Positions 18,109-31,140 are shown, counted from the first letter of the stretch. The stretch: DNA of 64,000 bases from Imhoffiella purpurea (GCF_000585215.1 NZ_AONC01000001.1:33545-97544), one strand, 5' to 3'. Numbers and translations: made by a program. Notes: generated by a model from the sequence alone, not told the origin.

Positions 18109-18821
18109 GGGTTACCCATGGGCGTGAACATGTAACCCTTGCCCCAGATGGTGCGGATATAGCGCGGGTGTTTGGTCTCGGGCTCGATCTTGGCCCGCAG
18201 CCGGGCGATCTGAACGTCGATGCTGCGATCGAAGGGGGAGCGCTCGTAGCCCTTGAGCAGGTCGAGCAGCCGATCCCGGTCCAGCACCCGGTCCGGATGC
18301 TCGGCGAGCACCCGCAGCAGCTCGAACTCGCCGCTCGTCAGGGTCACCGGCTGGTCGTCTCGGCGCAGCTCGTACTGGATCGGGTCCAGTCGATAGGGGC
18401 CGAAGCGAATGATCTCGTGGGCGGGTATTTCGTCGCCGTGTCCGATGAGACGCTGGCGGCGCAATACGGCGCGGATCCGGGCGAGCAGCTCGCGCGGGTT
18501 GAAGGGCTTGGCGAGATAGTCGTCGGCGCCGACCTCGAGTCCGACGATGCGGTCCACGTCGTCGCCTCGGGCCGAGAGCATGATGATGGGCACCTCGGTC
18601 TTGGCGCGCAGCCGCCGGGTCAGGGTCAGGCCGTCCTCGCCGGGCAGCATGAGATCGAGAATGATGAGGTCGGTGTCCTGCTGCTCGAGCCAGGCGTCCA
18701 TGGCGCGGCCGTCCTCGGCGCCTCCGACCTCGAATCCCTCGCGTGCCAGGTAGTCGCCCAGCAGCGCGCGCAGGCCGGGATCGTCGTCGACGACGAGAAT
18801 TCTCAGGGGGATGTCGGACAT
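18105..18821 (-). CDS. OmpR-family response regulator
   Basis: A 238-residue regulator. It has a receiver domain with acidic pocket D12-D14, phosphoacceptor D56 (IILDLMLPGEDG) and K in YLAKPF, then a winged-helix DNA-binding domain from about 140 with LTSGEFELLRVLAEHP and the recognition helix region SIDVQIARLRAKIE. It is the first gene of a two-gene operon with the EnvZ-like kinase and lies about 50 bases downstream of a good sigma-70-type promoter. Confidence 0.92.
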   Translation of the reverse strand: MSDIPLRILVVDDDPGLRALLGDYLAREGFEVGGAEDGRAMDAWLEQQDTDLIILDLMLPGEDGLTLTRRLRAKTEVPIIMLSARGDDVDRIVGLEVGADDYLAKPFNPRELLARIRAVLRRQRLIGHGDEIPAHEIIRFGPYRLDPIQYELRRDDQPVTLTSGEFELLRVLAEHPDRVLDRDRLLDLLKGYERSPFDRSIDVQIARLRAKIEPETKHPRYIRTIWGKGYMFTPMGNP

Positions 18822-18871
18822 CGTGCGGGGGGACTCCGGCTTGGAGAGGGCAGTCGATACAACTTGTTACA

Positions 18872-18901
18872 ACATTAGCAGACAGCGAAATACTCTGTTA
18901 A
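18872..18901 (-). promoter_or_regulatory. Sigma-70-type promoter for the ompR/envZ-like pair
   Basis: Read on the minus strand, TTAACA (18896-18901) and TAATGT (18872-18877) are separated by 18 bases, giving a good -35/-10 pair. Transcription would start near 18865, leaving a leader of about 45 bases before the ATG at 18821. The surrounding stretch is AT-rich compared with its neighbours. Confidence 0.55.
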
Positions 18902-19036
18902 TCCCCTTTCTGCAAGATAGACCCAGACCCAGTGAATCCCAGACCATCCAGCGGTGGGCTGGTTCGACCGCACAGGTTCGTGTGTTCCGGGGTCAGGGAG
19001 CAGTGTTTTCCAACCACGGATTGCGGAGACGAACGC

Positions 19037-19192
19037 ATGAGCTTCGATGCCTTGACGATCTTGGGAATCTCCTCCTCCATCCTCTGCGGAGGATTTCTTG
19101 TGGCCCTGGTAAACCGCAACGGCGCCGGTGCGCGCGCCGCCAGGCGTTTGGCCGACTCCAAGGATAAGCGCACGGCCGAGTCCCGGCCGTGA
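19037..19192 (+). CDS. Small membrane protein of unknown function (51 aa)
   Basis: A 51-codon reading frame starts at an ATG with GGAG eight bases upstream. It encodes one hydrophobic segment (about residues 5-25, ALTILGISSSILCGGFLVAL) followed by a basic tail rich in Arg, Lys and Ala. It ends in a small hairpin and is followed 32 bases later by a strong terminator, so it may be a single-gene transcript. Not recognised; small membrane proteins of this kind often bind larger membrane complexes, but nothing here shows which. Confidence 0.5.
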   Translation: MSFDALTILGISSSILCGGFLVALVNRNGAGARAARRLADSKDKRTAESRP

Positions 19193-19223
19193 CGGTGTCG
19201 CCACTCCGAGCAGCAAGCCAATT

Positions 19224-19268
19224 GGGTCGCTACGGCAGCCACACACCCTGCCGTCGCGGCCCTTTTTT
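19224..19268 (+). terminator. Intrinsic terminator after the small membrane protein gene
   Basis: GGGTCGC (19224-19230) pairs with GCGGCCC (19256-19262, one G-T pair), and ACGGCAG (19232-19238) pairs with CTGCCGT (19248-19254). One mismatch separates the two helices and six T residues follow at 19263-19268. This is the clearest rho-independent terminator in the window. Confidence 0.85.
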
Positions 19269-19362
19269 AGCCAGCCGCCTGCGCGAGCCGCCGATCGTTT
19301 GACAGGGGGCGTCCGGGTTTCTAGGATCCACCGATCCGCGTCACTCTGTCGACTCCCACATC

Positions 19363-19917
19363 ATGCCGAAACTGTCTCCGCTGCACTGGATCGCGCTCTG
19401 CGTCTTTCTGTTCTTCTACGGCTTCACCGTCTTCGCCCTCACCCGCGACTACTATCTGCGTCATCCGTCCCAGCCGGCGACGGCTCGGACCGAGCGTGCG
19501 CCGGGAGCCATGCCGAAGCTCGATTCCAGCGCCATCCCCGAATCCATCACCGAGACCAATCCCGAGCTGCTGCATCAGCGCGCGGACGAGCTCTTCATGC
19601 AGCGCCGCTATGCCGAGGCCGCCCTCTACTACAAGCGCATCCTCGAATTGAATCCGGATGACGCCGAGGCCCATAACGATCTGGGGCTGGCCCTGCACTA
19701 CACCGGTGACTCGGCAGGTGCCATCACGCATCTCGAGGCGGCCGTCGCCAAGGGGCCGCAGCTGCAGCGCCCCTGGCTGACGCTCGGGTTCGTCAATCTG
19801 CAGGCCGGCAACCAGGACGAGGCCCGCAAGGCGCTCGAACATGCCCGCGATCTGGATCCGGACAGCGACATCGGCAAGGAGGCGCAGCGTCTGCTGGGGA
19901 TCCTGCAAGGCTCCTGA
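19363..19917 (+). CDS. Membrane-anchored TPR protein
   Basis: A 184-residue protein with one N-terminal membrane segment (about 7-25) and a short linker. Three tetratricopeptide repeats follow from about residue 70 (for example AEAALYYKRILELNPDD and DEARKALEHARDLDPDS). The TPR part probably faces the periplasm or membrane surface and mediates protein contacts. No partner is evident; it converges with the methyltransferase gene, only eight bases between stops. Confidence 0.82.
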   Translation: MPKLSPLHWIALCVFLFFYGFTVFALTRDYYLRHPSQPATARTERAPGAMPKLDSSAIPESITETNPELLHQRADELFMQRRYAEAALYYKRILELNPDDAEAHNDLGLALHYTGDSAGAITHLEAAVAKGPQLQRPWLTLGFVNLQAGNQDEARKALEHARDLDPDSDIGKEAQRLLGILQGS

Positions 19918-19925
19918 GCCGGGGC

Positions 19926-20513
19926 TCAGCGCAGCGCCAGGGCCACCGTGTAGTGCGGTCCCTGCTTGAGCTTGTCGTAGTTGCCGAAGACCTCGGTCAG
20001 ATTGCGCTTCATGTATTGACGCAGACCGTTGATGGTCACCAGATAGAGGCGTCCGCCCGGCTTCAATCGGGCGTGGGCGTCGTGCAGCAGCAGGGCGAGC
20101 AGCTCCTTGCCGACCTTGGCCGGGACGTTGCTCGCGATCAGGTCGAACATGCGCCCGGGTTCGATCTGGTCGAATCCGTTGCTGAGCCGGGCCTCGGCGT
20201 TGCCGAGCCCGTTGAGTCTCGCGTTGCGATTGGCGTAGTCGACCGCCACGAAATCCTTGTCCACCATCAGGGTTCGGCCCTGTGGCGCCATCGACGCCAG
20301 GGTGAGACCGATCGGCCCGTAGCCGCAGCCGAGATCGAGGCAGTCGCCGTCGGGCGCGACCTCGAGATGACCGACCAGGAGCCGGGTTCCCTCGTCGATC
20401 TCGCGGGGCGAGAAGAGCCCCCAGGTGCTCTGGAAGCCGAGTGTGCGTCCGCCGAGCTCGGCGTTGAAGTGGATGTCCCGGCGCAGGCCGGCCAATTGTT
20501 CGGGTGTCAGCAT
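19926..20513 (-). CDS. Class I methyltransferase of the RsmC/MTS-like family
   Basis: A 195-residue SAM-dependent methyltransferase corresponding to the C-terminal half of RsmC-type proteins. Motif I is LDLGCGYGPIGLTLA, and the N-terminal GLFSPREIDEGTRLL segment is also typical. Motif IV reads SNVPAK where RsmC has NPPFH, so the catalytic Asn-Pro-Pro is altered. Guanine-N2 methylation of rRNA is therefore uncertain. It is divergent from the hupK-like gene, with 40 bases between. Confidence 0.83.
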   Translation of the reverse strand: MLTPEQLAGLRRDIHFNAELGGRTLGFQSTWGLFSPREIDEGTRLLVGHLEVAPDGDCLDLGCGYGPIGLTLASMAPQGRTLMVDKDFVAVDYANRNARLNGLGNAEARLSNGFDQIEPGRMFDLIASNVPAKVGKELLALLLHDAHARLKPGGRLYLVTINGLRQYMKRNLTEVFGNYDKLKQGPHYTVALALR

Positions 20514-20553
20514 GAAATTTGAATTCGATTCGATGAGCGTCAGCTAGATAAGC

Positions 20554-21729
20554 ATGTCCGATCCGGCGGGAAGGCTCAACATTCAGTTAAGACGCGTCGC
20601 CAGCGGGTTCGCCTGTCAGATCGGCTCGACCCGCCCGGTGGCGTCCTCGGCGCTCTTTCGCGGTCGCGGCATGACCGAGACCGCCTCGCTTCTGCCGTTG
20701 CTGTTCTCCATATGCGCCAGATCCCAGGCGCTGGCCTGCGCGGGCGCCCTGGAGCGCGCCGGAGGGATGAAGCCGGATCCCGGAACGGCGCATCTGCGCC
20801 GCATGGTGGTCGCGGTCGAGACGGTTCGCGAGCATCTGTGGCGAATCCTGCTCGATTGGCCGGCGATCCTCGGCGAGGAGCCCGACCGTCAGGCCATGAT
20901 CCGGGTGCAGGCCATCGCTCGGGACGTCTTCGCGGCCGCGGATCCGGATGGCGCCTTGTTCCGGCCCGGATCCGAGACGCCGATTCCGTCCCCTGATGTC
21001 CTGGCGGGTACGGCCTCCTCGCTCGCGAACCTGATGGCCGAGCGTATCCTGGGCATGTCCCCGGACGTCTGGCTCGAGCGTGTCGAGAATCTGGCCGCCT
21101 TCGACGACTGGTGCCGCTCGGTCTCGACGCCGTCCGCGCGTCTGCTGCGCGGCCTGCTCGATTCGGGCGAGGGTCGGTTCGGACATGCGGAGATCTGCGC
21201 CTTGTCCGATCCGGCCGACTCCGAGCTTGCGTCCGAGCTGCGTGGTCCGCAGGCCGCCGAGTTCGTCGCCCGGCCCTCCTGGCGCGGCCTGCCGCGAGAG
21301 ACGACACCCCTGACGCGGTATGCCGAGTCCGGTCTGACGGCCGCGCTGGTCGCCGATCAGGGGCGTGGGATCCTGGCTCGGCTCGTGGCACAAGTGGTCG
21401 AAACGGCCTCGCTGATCCAGAGGGTTCGAGGAGGCGGTTCCGGAGCGCAGCTCGCCGTCGTCCAGGATGGGGCTCTGGAGGCCGGCGTCGGGATCGGGCG
21501 GGCCGATGCGGCTCGCGGGCTGCTGGTGCATCTCGCCGAGGTGGACGGGACTCGGGTCTTGGATTACCGGATCCTGGCCCCAACCGAGTGGAACTTCCAT
21601 CCCAAGGGCGTCGTGGCGAAGGCCCTGGCCGCCCTGCCGGATGCCGAGGACTCCGTTCTGAGTCGGCGCGCCCAGCTCCTGGTCACGGCGATCGATCCCT
21701 GCGTCGCCTTCGATCTGGTGCTGCCGTGA
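20554..21729 (+). CDS. hupK: HupK-like hydrogenase maturation protein (degenerate large-subunit homologue)
   Basis: A 391-residue protein resembling the [NiFe]-hydrogenase large subunit in plan but lacking its nickel ligands. The N-terminal region has SICARSQALACAG where the large subunit has its RxCGxC motif, and the C-terminus reads DPCVAFDLVLP where the enzyme has DPCxxCxxH. One cysteine of each pair is kept. This is the pattern of HupK/HoxV, a scaffold for building the Fe(CN)2CO group. The position directly before hypC and hypD supports this. The enzyme itself is not in the window. Confidence 0.68.
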   Translation: MSDPAGRLNIQLRRVASGFACQIGSTRPVASSALFRGRGMTETASLLPLLFSICARSQALACAGALERAGGMKPDPGTAHLRRMVVAVETVREHLWRILLDWPAILGEEPDRQAMIRVQAIARDVFAAADPDGALFRPGSETPIPSPDVLAGTASSLANLMAERILGMSPDVWLERVENLAAFDDWCRSVSTPSARLLRGLLDSGEGRFGHAEICALSDPADSELASELRGPQAAEFVARPSWRGLPRETTPLTRYAESGLTAALVADQGRGILARLVAQVVETASLIQRVRGGGSGAQLAVVQDGALEAGVGIGRADAARGLLVHLAEVDGTRVLDYRILAPTEWNFHPKGVVAKALAALPDAEDSVLSRRAQLLVTAIDPCVAFDLVLP

Positions 21730-21780
21730 ACGACCGCAGCCAGTTCTTGTCTCATCATCGACCCAAGCCGAGGCATTCTC

Positions 21781-22059
21781 ATGTGTCTAGCCATCCCCGC
21801 CGAAATCATCCGGATCGATCCGGATACGGATACCGCCCAGGTCTCGCTCGGCGGCGTGGTCAAGGAGATCTCGCTCGCACTGGTCACGGACGTGACGGTC
21901 GGTGACTATGTCCTGGTCCACGTGGGCTATGCCCTGAACAAGATCAGTCAGGCCGAGGCCGAGCACACACTGGCCCTGATCCGAGAGATCGGCGAGCTTC
22001 AGGACGCGGAGCTGGGCGTCTCCGACACGCCGGGGACGGACCCGGGGCGCTCGTCATGA
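21781..22059 (+). CDS. hypC: Hydrogenase maturation chaperone HypC
   Basis: A 92-residue protein beginning MCLAIP, the invariant N-terminus in which Cys2 (free after methionine removal) carries the Fe(CN)2CO unit with HypD. A short beta-barrel follows (VSLGGVVKEISLALV, VGDYVLVHVGYA). Its stop overlaps the hypD start as ATGA, indicating coupled translation. It acts in the cytoplasm as carrier and chaperone for the hydrogenase large subunit. Confidence 0.95.
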   Translation: MCLAIPAEIIRIDPDTDTAQVSLGGVVKEISLALVTDVTVGDYVLVHVGYALNKISQAEAEHTLALIREIGELQDAELGVSDTPGTDPGRSS

Positions 22060-23195
22060 GATACGTCGACGAGTTCCGCGATCAGCGGCTGGCCCGCCAA
22101 CTGGCGGCCGCCATCGCCGCCGCCGCCCGTCCGGACCGCGAATATCGGCTGATGGAGTTCTGCGGCGGCCACACCCATGCCATCTTCCGCTACGGCGTCC
22201 AGCATCTGATGCCGTCGAACGTGCGCTTCATTCACGGCCCCGGCTGTCCGGTCTGCGTGTTGCCCATGGCCCGGATCGATCAGGCGATCGCGCTTGCGAC
22301 CCGCCACGGCGTGACCCTCTGCACCTACGGGGATCTGATGCGGGTGCCGGCGAGCGAGCGCAAGAGCCTGCTCAAGGCCAAGGCCGAGGGTGCCGACATC
22401 CGCATGATCTATTCCACCCAGGACGCGCTGCGCATCGCCCGCGAGAACCCCGAACGCCAGGTCGTCCTCTTCGCCATCGGCTTCGAGACCACCACGCCGC
22501 CGACCGCGGTCGCGATCAAGACCGCGCGCGCCGAGGGGCTCGCCAACTTCTCCGTCTTCTGCAATCACGTCCTGACCCCACCGGCGCTGAGGACCATCCT
22601 GGCGACGGCGGGCCCCGAGGGCGTGCGTCTCGACGGCATCCTGGGCCCCTCGCACGTGAGCACCCTGATCGGCAGCCGGCCCTATGCCTTCGTTCCGAGC
22701 GAGTTCGGCGTGCCCGTGGTGATCGCCGGATTCGAGCCGCTGGACGTGATGCAGTCCGCCCTGATGCTGATCGAGCAGATCAACGCAGGACGCTGCGAGG
22801 TCGAGAACCAGTACCTGCGCGCCGTCACCGAGGACGGCAATCCGAAGGCCCTGGCCCTGATGGACGAGGTGTTCCGGATCCGCGACCGCTTCGAGTGGCG
22901 GGGGCTGGGCGAACTGCCCGACAGCGCCCTGGCGCTGTCCGAGGACTATGCCGATCTCGACGCCGAACTGCGCTTTCCGGTGGAGGTCCCCGAGTCCAGG
23001 GAGGCACGCGGCTGCGAATGCCCGGCCATCCTGCGCGGGGTCAAGGAGCCGACCGACTGCCGGCTGTTCGGGACGGTCTGCACGCCGGACAATCCGATGG
23101 GATCCTGCATGGTCTCGTCCGAGGGTGCCTGCGCCGCCTACTGGAGCTACGGGCGTTTCAGAGCCTCGAGTTCCTCTCCGGCGGTGGGTGCCTGA
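22056..23195 (+). CDS. hypD: Hydrogenase maturation protein HypD
   Basis: A 379-residue protein with the family hallmarks: the FCGGHTHAIFRYG segment near residue 35 with the functional cysteine, GPGCPVCVLP near 70, FAIGFETTTP near 150, and C-terminal cysteines for the 4Fe-4S cluster (GCECPAILRG and a later cysteine pair). HypD with HypC is the site where CN and CO are placed on the active-site iron. It is the last gene of hupK-hypC-hypD and converges on glgP. Confidence 0.96.
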   Translation: MRYVDEFRDQRLARQLAAAIAAAARPDREYRLMEFCGGHTHAIFRYGVQHLMPSNVRFIHGPGCPVCVLPMARIDQAIALATRHGVTLCTYGDLMRVPASERKSLLKAKAEGADIRMIYSTQDALRIARENPERQVVLFAIGFETTTPPTAVAIKTARAEGLANFSVFCNHVLTPPALRTILATAGPEGVRLDGILGPSHVSTLIGSRPYAFVPSEFGVPVVIAGFEPLDVMQSALMLIEQINAGRCEVENQYLRAVTEDGNPKALALMDEVFRIRDRFEWRGLGELPDSALALSEDYADLDAELRFPVEVPESREARGCECPAILRGVKEPTDCRLFGTVCTPDNPMGSCMVSSEGACAAYWSYGRFRASSSSPAVGA

Positions 23196-23216
23196 CGCAC
23201 CGTTTCGCGAGCCGAT

Positions 23217-23249
23217 CCCCACTGCCCGAGTTTCGCTCGGGCGGTGGGG
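23217..23249. terminator. Strong hairpin between convergent hypD and glgP
   Basis: CCCCACTGCCCGAG (23217-23230) pairs over 14 positions with CTCGGGCGGTGGGG (23236-23249), with one G-T pair and a five-base loop. It sits between converging genes and could end transcription from both sides, but there is no T-run, so the terminator role is inferred from position and stability. Confidence 0.5.
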
Positions 23250-23264
23250 CGTGCGCGTCTTACC

Positions 23265-25769
<2,505 letters not shown>

Positions 25770-26021
25770 GCGCCGTGTATCCTTCTGCGTTCGTGTGGAG
25801 TCTGAGCCGATGATCCCGAAAAGAGCGGCCGGCCGCCAGCAGTGAAACTCCAGCCGTTGTAATGCAGAGCTTATCCCGGCCTTCGGCATCCATGGGTCGC
25901 GAGCGGGCCGATTCGGGCGATGGCTGGCCGTTGGAGTCCGGAAGCCGAGGGCTCCTTTCCGGATGATACGCGCTTCTGGTGACGAGGATGGGTAGGTTTG
26001 CCCTCGGTGAGGCCCCTTCCA

Positions 26022-26324
26022 TCAGGTCGTTCTTCGACGGACCGGCTTCAAGGAGGCCAGGGGGGAACGGTCGTACTGGAAATCCTTGCGCAACTGTTTG
26101 ATGAGGGCCGCGCGATCCTCTTCGTTGGCGACCATCAGGGCGGTGAAGGCCGCGCGCCACTGCGCCAGGTACTCCCGGTCGTCCTGCGACTCGGTGTAGT
26201 TCATCACGGCCGTGCAATAGTCTGTCGCCCTCAGGTAGTCCTTGAAGGGCGCGTCGCTCGGGACGAGCAATGGGGCGACGAGTTGTCTGGCGCGCGCCGA
26301 TGCGGCGATCTTGGGTTCGACCAT
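26022..26324 (-). CDS. Hypothetical small protein
   Basis: A 100-residue protein I do not recognise. It has no signal peptide or membrane helix, and is helical in composition with a basic C-terminus (SLKPVRRRTT). A conserved-looking core is YTESQDDREYLAQWRAAFTALM. No clear ribosome binding site precedes the ATG. It lies 76 bases downstream of the DUF2939 gene on the same strand and may be co-transcribed with it. It could be a real accessory gene or, less likely, a chance frame. Confidence 0.45.
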   Translation of the reverse strand: MVEPKIAASARARQLVAPLLVPSDAPFKDYLRATDYCTAVMNYTESQDDREYLAQWRAAFTALMVANEEDRAALIKQLRKDFQYDRSPLASLKPVRRRTT

Positions 26325-26400
26325 GCGGGTGTACCGGGAAATCCTGACTGGCTGATGACGAAATGCCGATCGCTGACGGCCGGAGGCCGACAGCGCCTTT

Positions 26401-26949
26401 TCAGTAATAAAGCATCACGATTCGCCAGCCAAGCCCCTGGAAGCGCAGTCTCAGAATCAAGGGGTCGGCATTCCTCGGGCCGAGACGGACGCGGAAATCG
26501 ATCGGGTCCTCGAAGAAGGCGTAGGTCAGGGCGTCGCGAATACCCTGGTCGCCATGACGCTTCGAGCTCAGGCGCTCGGCGATCCAGTCGAGCGTCACCC
26601 AGCGGTCCAGGAACTGCTCGGAACCGGTCTGGCGCAGTCCCGACTCGAGCCAGTCGATGAAGGCGTCCGAGAGGCCACCGATGTCGCTCGGATGCTCCTT
26701 GTTCAGGCGGTTCCCCAGCGCGTCGCGAACGGCCTCCAGGTCCACCAGCTTGGACAGTGTCTCTCGATCCTGCGCGGCCAGCGCCTGGTCGAGCTGCCAT
26801 AGCGTGGCGTAGGGCCAGACCGCGAAGATCGGGAGCGCGGTCATGGCCGCGAGCGCCAGACGTCGGACTGGGCGCTCGATGCGCTTCCAGTTGCGCCGCC
26901 AGGCCGCGAGCGCGGGATGTCTGGCTCTCTTCACGGCCAGTCTCCTCAT
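26401..26949 (-). CDS. DUF2939 domain protein
   Basis: A 182-residue protein with a basic N-terminus, one membrane segment (about 30-50, LALAAMTALPIFAVWPY), and then the DUF2939 pattern WPYATLWQLDQAL followed by paired helices (LSKLVDLEAVRDALGNRL). It is predicted to be a membrane-anchored periplasmic protein; the function of the family is not known. The start lies four bases after the ABC-F stop, so the two are probably co-transcribed. Confidence 0.7.
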   Translation of the reverse strand: MRRLAVKRARHPALAAWRRNWKRIERPVRRLALAAMTALPIFAVWPYATLWQLDQALAAQDRETLSKLVDLEAVRDALGNRLNKEHPSDIGGLSDAFIDWLESGLRQTGSEQFLDRWVTLDWIAERLSSKRHGDQGIRDALTYAFFEDPIDFRVRLGPRNADPLILRLRFQGLGWRIVMLYY

Positions 26950-26953
26950 GTCC

Positions 26954-28855
<1,902 letters not shown>

Positions 28856-28939
28856 GATGATCCGGTCGGGGCGGCCGAAAGGCCGCGCAGCTTGTTCTGG
28901 TGTGGGTTCTGAGGATGGGTCGCCGTCGCAGGCCGGCGG

Positions 28940-30460
28940 TCAGCCGCCGGACGCGCCGCGATCCAGCCGGCGATAGCCGATTGCCTCGCCGAGGTGCGTC
29001 GGGCTGATGGCCGGTGCATCCTGCAGGTCGGCGATGGTGCGTGCCACCTTGAGGATCCGGTGATAGGCCCGGGCCGAGAGCGCGAGCCGGGTCAGCGCCT
29101 GTTCCATCAGCCGTTGGCCGGCGGCGTCCAGGGCGCAGTGGCGCTCGATCTCGGGCGGGGTCATCAGGGCGTTCGGCTTGCCGGTGCGGGCGATCTGTCG
29201 TTCCCGCGCCACGACGACACGATGCCGCACGACCGCCGTCGACTCGGTCTCCTTGGGTGTCGGACCGGTCAGGTGCGAGATCTCCAGTCGTGGAACCTCC
29301 ACATGCATGTCGATTCGGTCGAGCAAGGGGCCAGAGAGACGCGCGCGATAGCGGGCGATCTGATCCTGCGAGCAGCGGCAGCCGCCGTTCGCATCGCCGA
29401 GATAGCCGCAGGGACAGGGGTTCATGGCCGCGACCAGCTGGAATTGGGCCGGAAAGCGCGCCTGGCGCGCCGCCCGGGCGATGTCGATGCATCCCGACTC
29501 CAATGGTTCGCGCAGCACCTCCAGCACCTTGCGCTCGAACTCGGGCAGCTCGTCGAGAAAGAGCACGCCCCGGTGTGCCAGCGAGATCTCTCCCGGACGC
29601 GGGTTGCTGCCGCCGCCGACCAGCGCCACGCCGGACGCCGTGTGGTGCGGCGAGCGAAAGGGCCGGCGGCGCCACTCGATGGGGTCGAACGGGGCGCGGC
29701 CGCTGACCGAGCGGATGGCCGCCGCCTCGAGCGCCTCGGAATCCGTGAGCGGAGGCAGCAGGCCCGGCAGGCGGTTGGCCAGCATCGACTTGCCCGAACC
29801 CGGCGGCCCCAGCATGAGGATGTGATGCTGTCCGGCCGCGGCCACCTCCAGGGCGCGCTTGGCATGCTCCTGACCTCGGACCTCGGCGAGATCCGGATAG
29901 GCCGGATCGGCGTGCCCCGCAGGTTCGGACACATGGGCCGTGAGCGCCTGGGTGCCGTTGAGGTGTTCGCAGACCTCCATCAGATGGCGTGCCGGCCTCA
30001 GGGTCAGCCCGTCGACCACGGCCGCCTCGGCGGCGTTGGCATGCGGCAGGATCAGCTCGCGTCCGGCATCGCGCGCCGCGAGCGCCACCGGGAGGACGCC
30101 ATCGACCGGACGCAGCTCGCCCGACAGGGCCAGTTCGCCGACGAATTCGAGATCCTCGAGTGCGTTTGGCGCGACCTGTCCCGAGGCGCCGAGGATTCCG
30201 AGTGCGATCGGCAGATCGAAGCGTCCGCCCTCCTTGGGCAGGTCCGCCGGGGCCAGATTGATGGTCACCCGGCCATCGGGGAACTGGAAACGGCCGTTGA
30301 GCAGGGCGCCGCGGACGCGGTCCTTGCTCTCCTTCACCGCCAGTTCGGGCAGGCCGACCATGGACAGCGAGGGCAATCCGCCCGTCAGGTGGACCTCCAC
30401 CGTCACCGGCGGCGCATGGATGCCGACCCGCGCGCGGCTATGGAGAACGCAGAGCGCCAA
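28940..30460 (-). CDS. comM: YifB/ComM family Mg-chelatase-like AAA+ ATPase
   Basis: A 506-residue protein. It has an N-terminal Lon-protease-like domain (about 1-170), an AAA+ Mg-chelatase domain with Walker A GPPGSGKSM and Walker B LFLDELPEF, and a C-terminal domain with the cysteine set in NPCPCGYLGD and CRCSQDQI. ComM is a branch-migration helicase that helps integrate foreign DNA in natural transformation. The start is TTG at 30460, fitting the family N-terminus (ALCVLHSRARVG). It follows ubiK by 16 bases. Confidence 0.93.
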   Translation of the reverse strand: MALCVLHSRARVGIHAPPVTVEVHLTGGLPSLSMVGLPELAVKESKDRVRGALLNGRFQFPDGRVTINLAPADLPKEGGRFDLPIALGILGASGQVAPNALEDLEFVGELALSGELRPVDGVLPVALAARDAGRELILPHANAAEAAVVDGLTLRPARHLMEVCEHLNGTQALTAHVSEPAGHADPAYPDLAEVRGQEHAKRALEVAAAGQHHILMLGPPGSGKSMLANRLPGLLPPLTDSEALEAAAIRSVSGRAPFDPIEWRRRPFRSPHHTASGVALVGGGSNPRPGEISLAHRGVLFLDELPEFERKVLEVLREPLESGCIDIARAARQARFPAQFQLVAAMNPCPCGYLGDANGGCRCSQDQIARYRARLSGPLLDRIDMHVEVPRLEISHLTGPTPKETESTAVVRHRVVVARERQIARTGKPNALMTPPEIERHCALDAAGQRLMEQALTRLALSARAYHRILKVARTIADLQDAPAISPTHLGEAIGYRRLDRGASGG

Positions 30461-30476
30461 ATCGCCCGCTGTGCCG

Positions 30477-30743
30477 TCAGTGGCTGTCCGGCCGGCCGGC
30501 CGCGAGGGCCTGCTCGAGCGCCGCGACCTGGGCCTCGAGCGCGGCGATCTTGGCGCGCGAGCGGGCCAGGACGGCGGACTGGACGTCGAATTCCTCGCGG
30601 GTCACCAGGTCCAGACGCGCGAGACCGGATTCGACCGAGGCACGGACGTTGCGGTTGATGTCTTCGTGCAACATCTGCAGGCCTTTCGGCATGGAGGAGG
30701 ACAGTCGCTGTACCAGGTCCTCGAATTGTTTCGGATCCAACAT
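30477..30743 (-). CDS. ubiK: Ubiquinone biosynthesis accessory factor UbiK
   Basis: An 88-residue protein matching the UbiK/YqiC family. The N-terminal amphipathic helix is LDPKQFEDLVQRLSSSMP, followed by VTREEFDVQ and a C-terminal trimeric coiled coil (ARSRAKIAALEAQVAALEQAL). UbiK helps the UbiJ-containing complex handle the hydrophobic ubiquinone intermediates. It is the first gene of a pair with comM, read away from the nitrogen operon. Confidence 0.92.
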   Translation of the reverse strand: MLDPKQFEDLVQRLSSSMPKGLQMLHEDINRNVRASVESGLARLDLVTREEFDVQSAVLARSRAKIAALEAQVAALEQALAAGRPDSH

Positions 30744-30906
30744 GGGTTACCTCTCACGGGGCCGTTGGGGCCAGTGAATCGATTCAGGGCGACATCCGTC
30801 CCGATGCGCATGGGCTGCGCGCCACGGACAGGGGGACTTGGATGCAGTGGATGGCTGCTCATTATAGGGGGCGCGGACGGCCGCGTCTGCGTTGGACTGG
30901 CGCCCT

Positions 30907-31014
30907 ATTTTGGTGCTTCATTCGGTTTGTACGTGGGTGCATGCTTCGTTTTGGTGCGTTCACCTGTTGTGCCTTTGGTACATGATGGCGAGAACGTGGC
31001 GTCTCCACCAAAAT
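30907..31014 (+). promoter_or_regulatory. Three NtrC-like half-sites upstream of torF-glnK-amtB
   Basis: The 10-base element [GC]CACCAAAA[TC], the half-site of the NtrC consensus GCACCA-N4-TGGTGC, appears three times. Two are in reverse (ATTTTGGTGC at 30907-30916 and GTTTTGGTGC at 30948-30957, 41 bases apart) and one is forward (CCACCAAAAT at 31005-31014). None has a perfect second half. The first two lie about 90-140 bases before the expected start point, as for enhancer sites. The rest of the 397-base gap 30744-31140 shows no gene. Confidence 0.6.
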
Positions 31015-31021
31015 AGGTTTC

Positions 31022-31037
31022 TGGCATGTTACATGCA
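31022..31037 (+). promoter_or_regulatory. Sigma-54 promoter of torF-glnK-amtB
   Basis: TGGCATG-N4-ATGCA with GG at 31023-31024 and GC at 31035-31036, exactly ten bases between, fits the -24/-12 sigma-54 promoter. Transcription would begin near 31047, leaving a leader of about 95 bases before torF. The NtrC-like half-sites just upstream support nitrogen control. Confidence 0.75.
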
Positions 31038-31140
31038 TCTGCCGCCAGTACGACATCAGGGGCGGCCGGGATATTCCGGGCTCTGGCCAGCCTTCCCGAC
31101 ATCCTCGAACGTTGCCCGGATCATCGAGAGGTAGATACGC

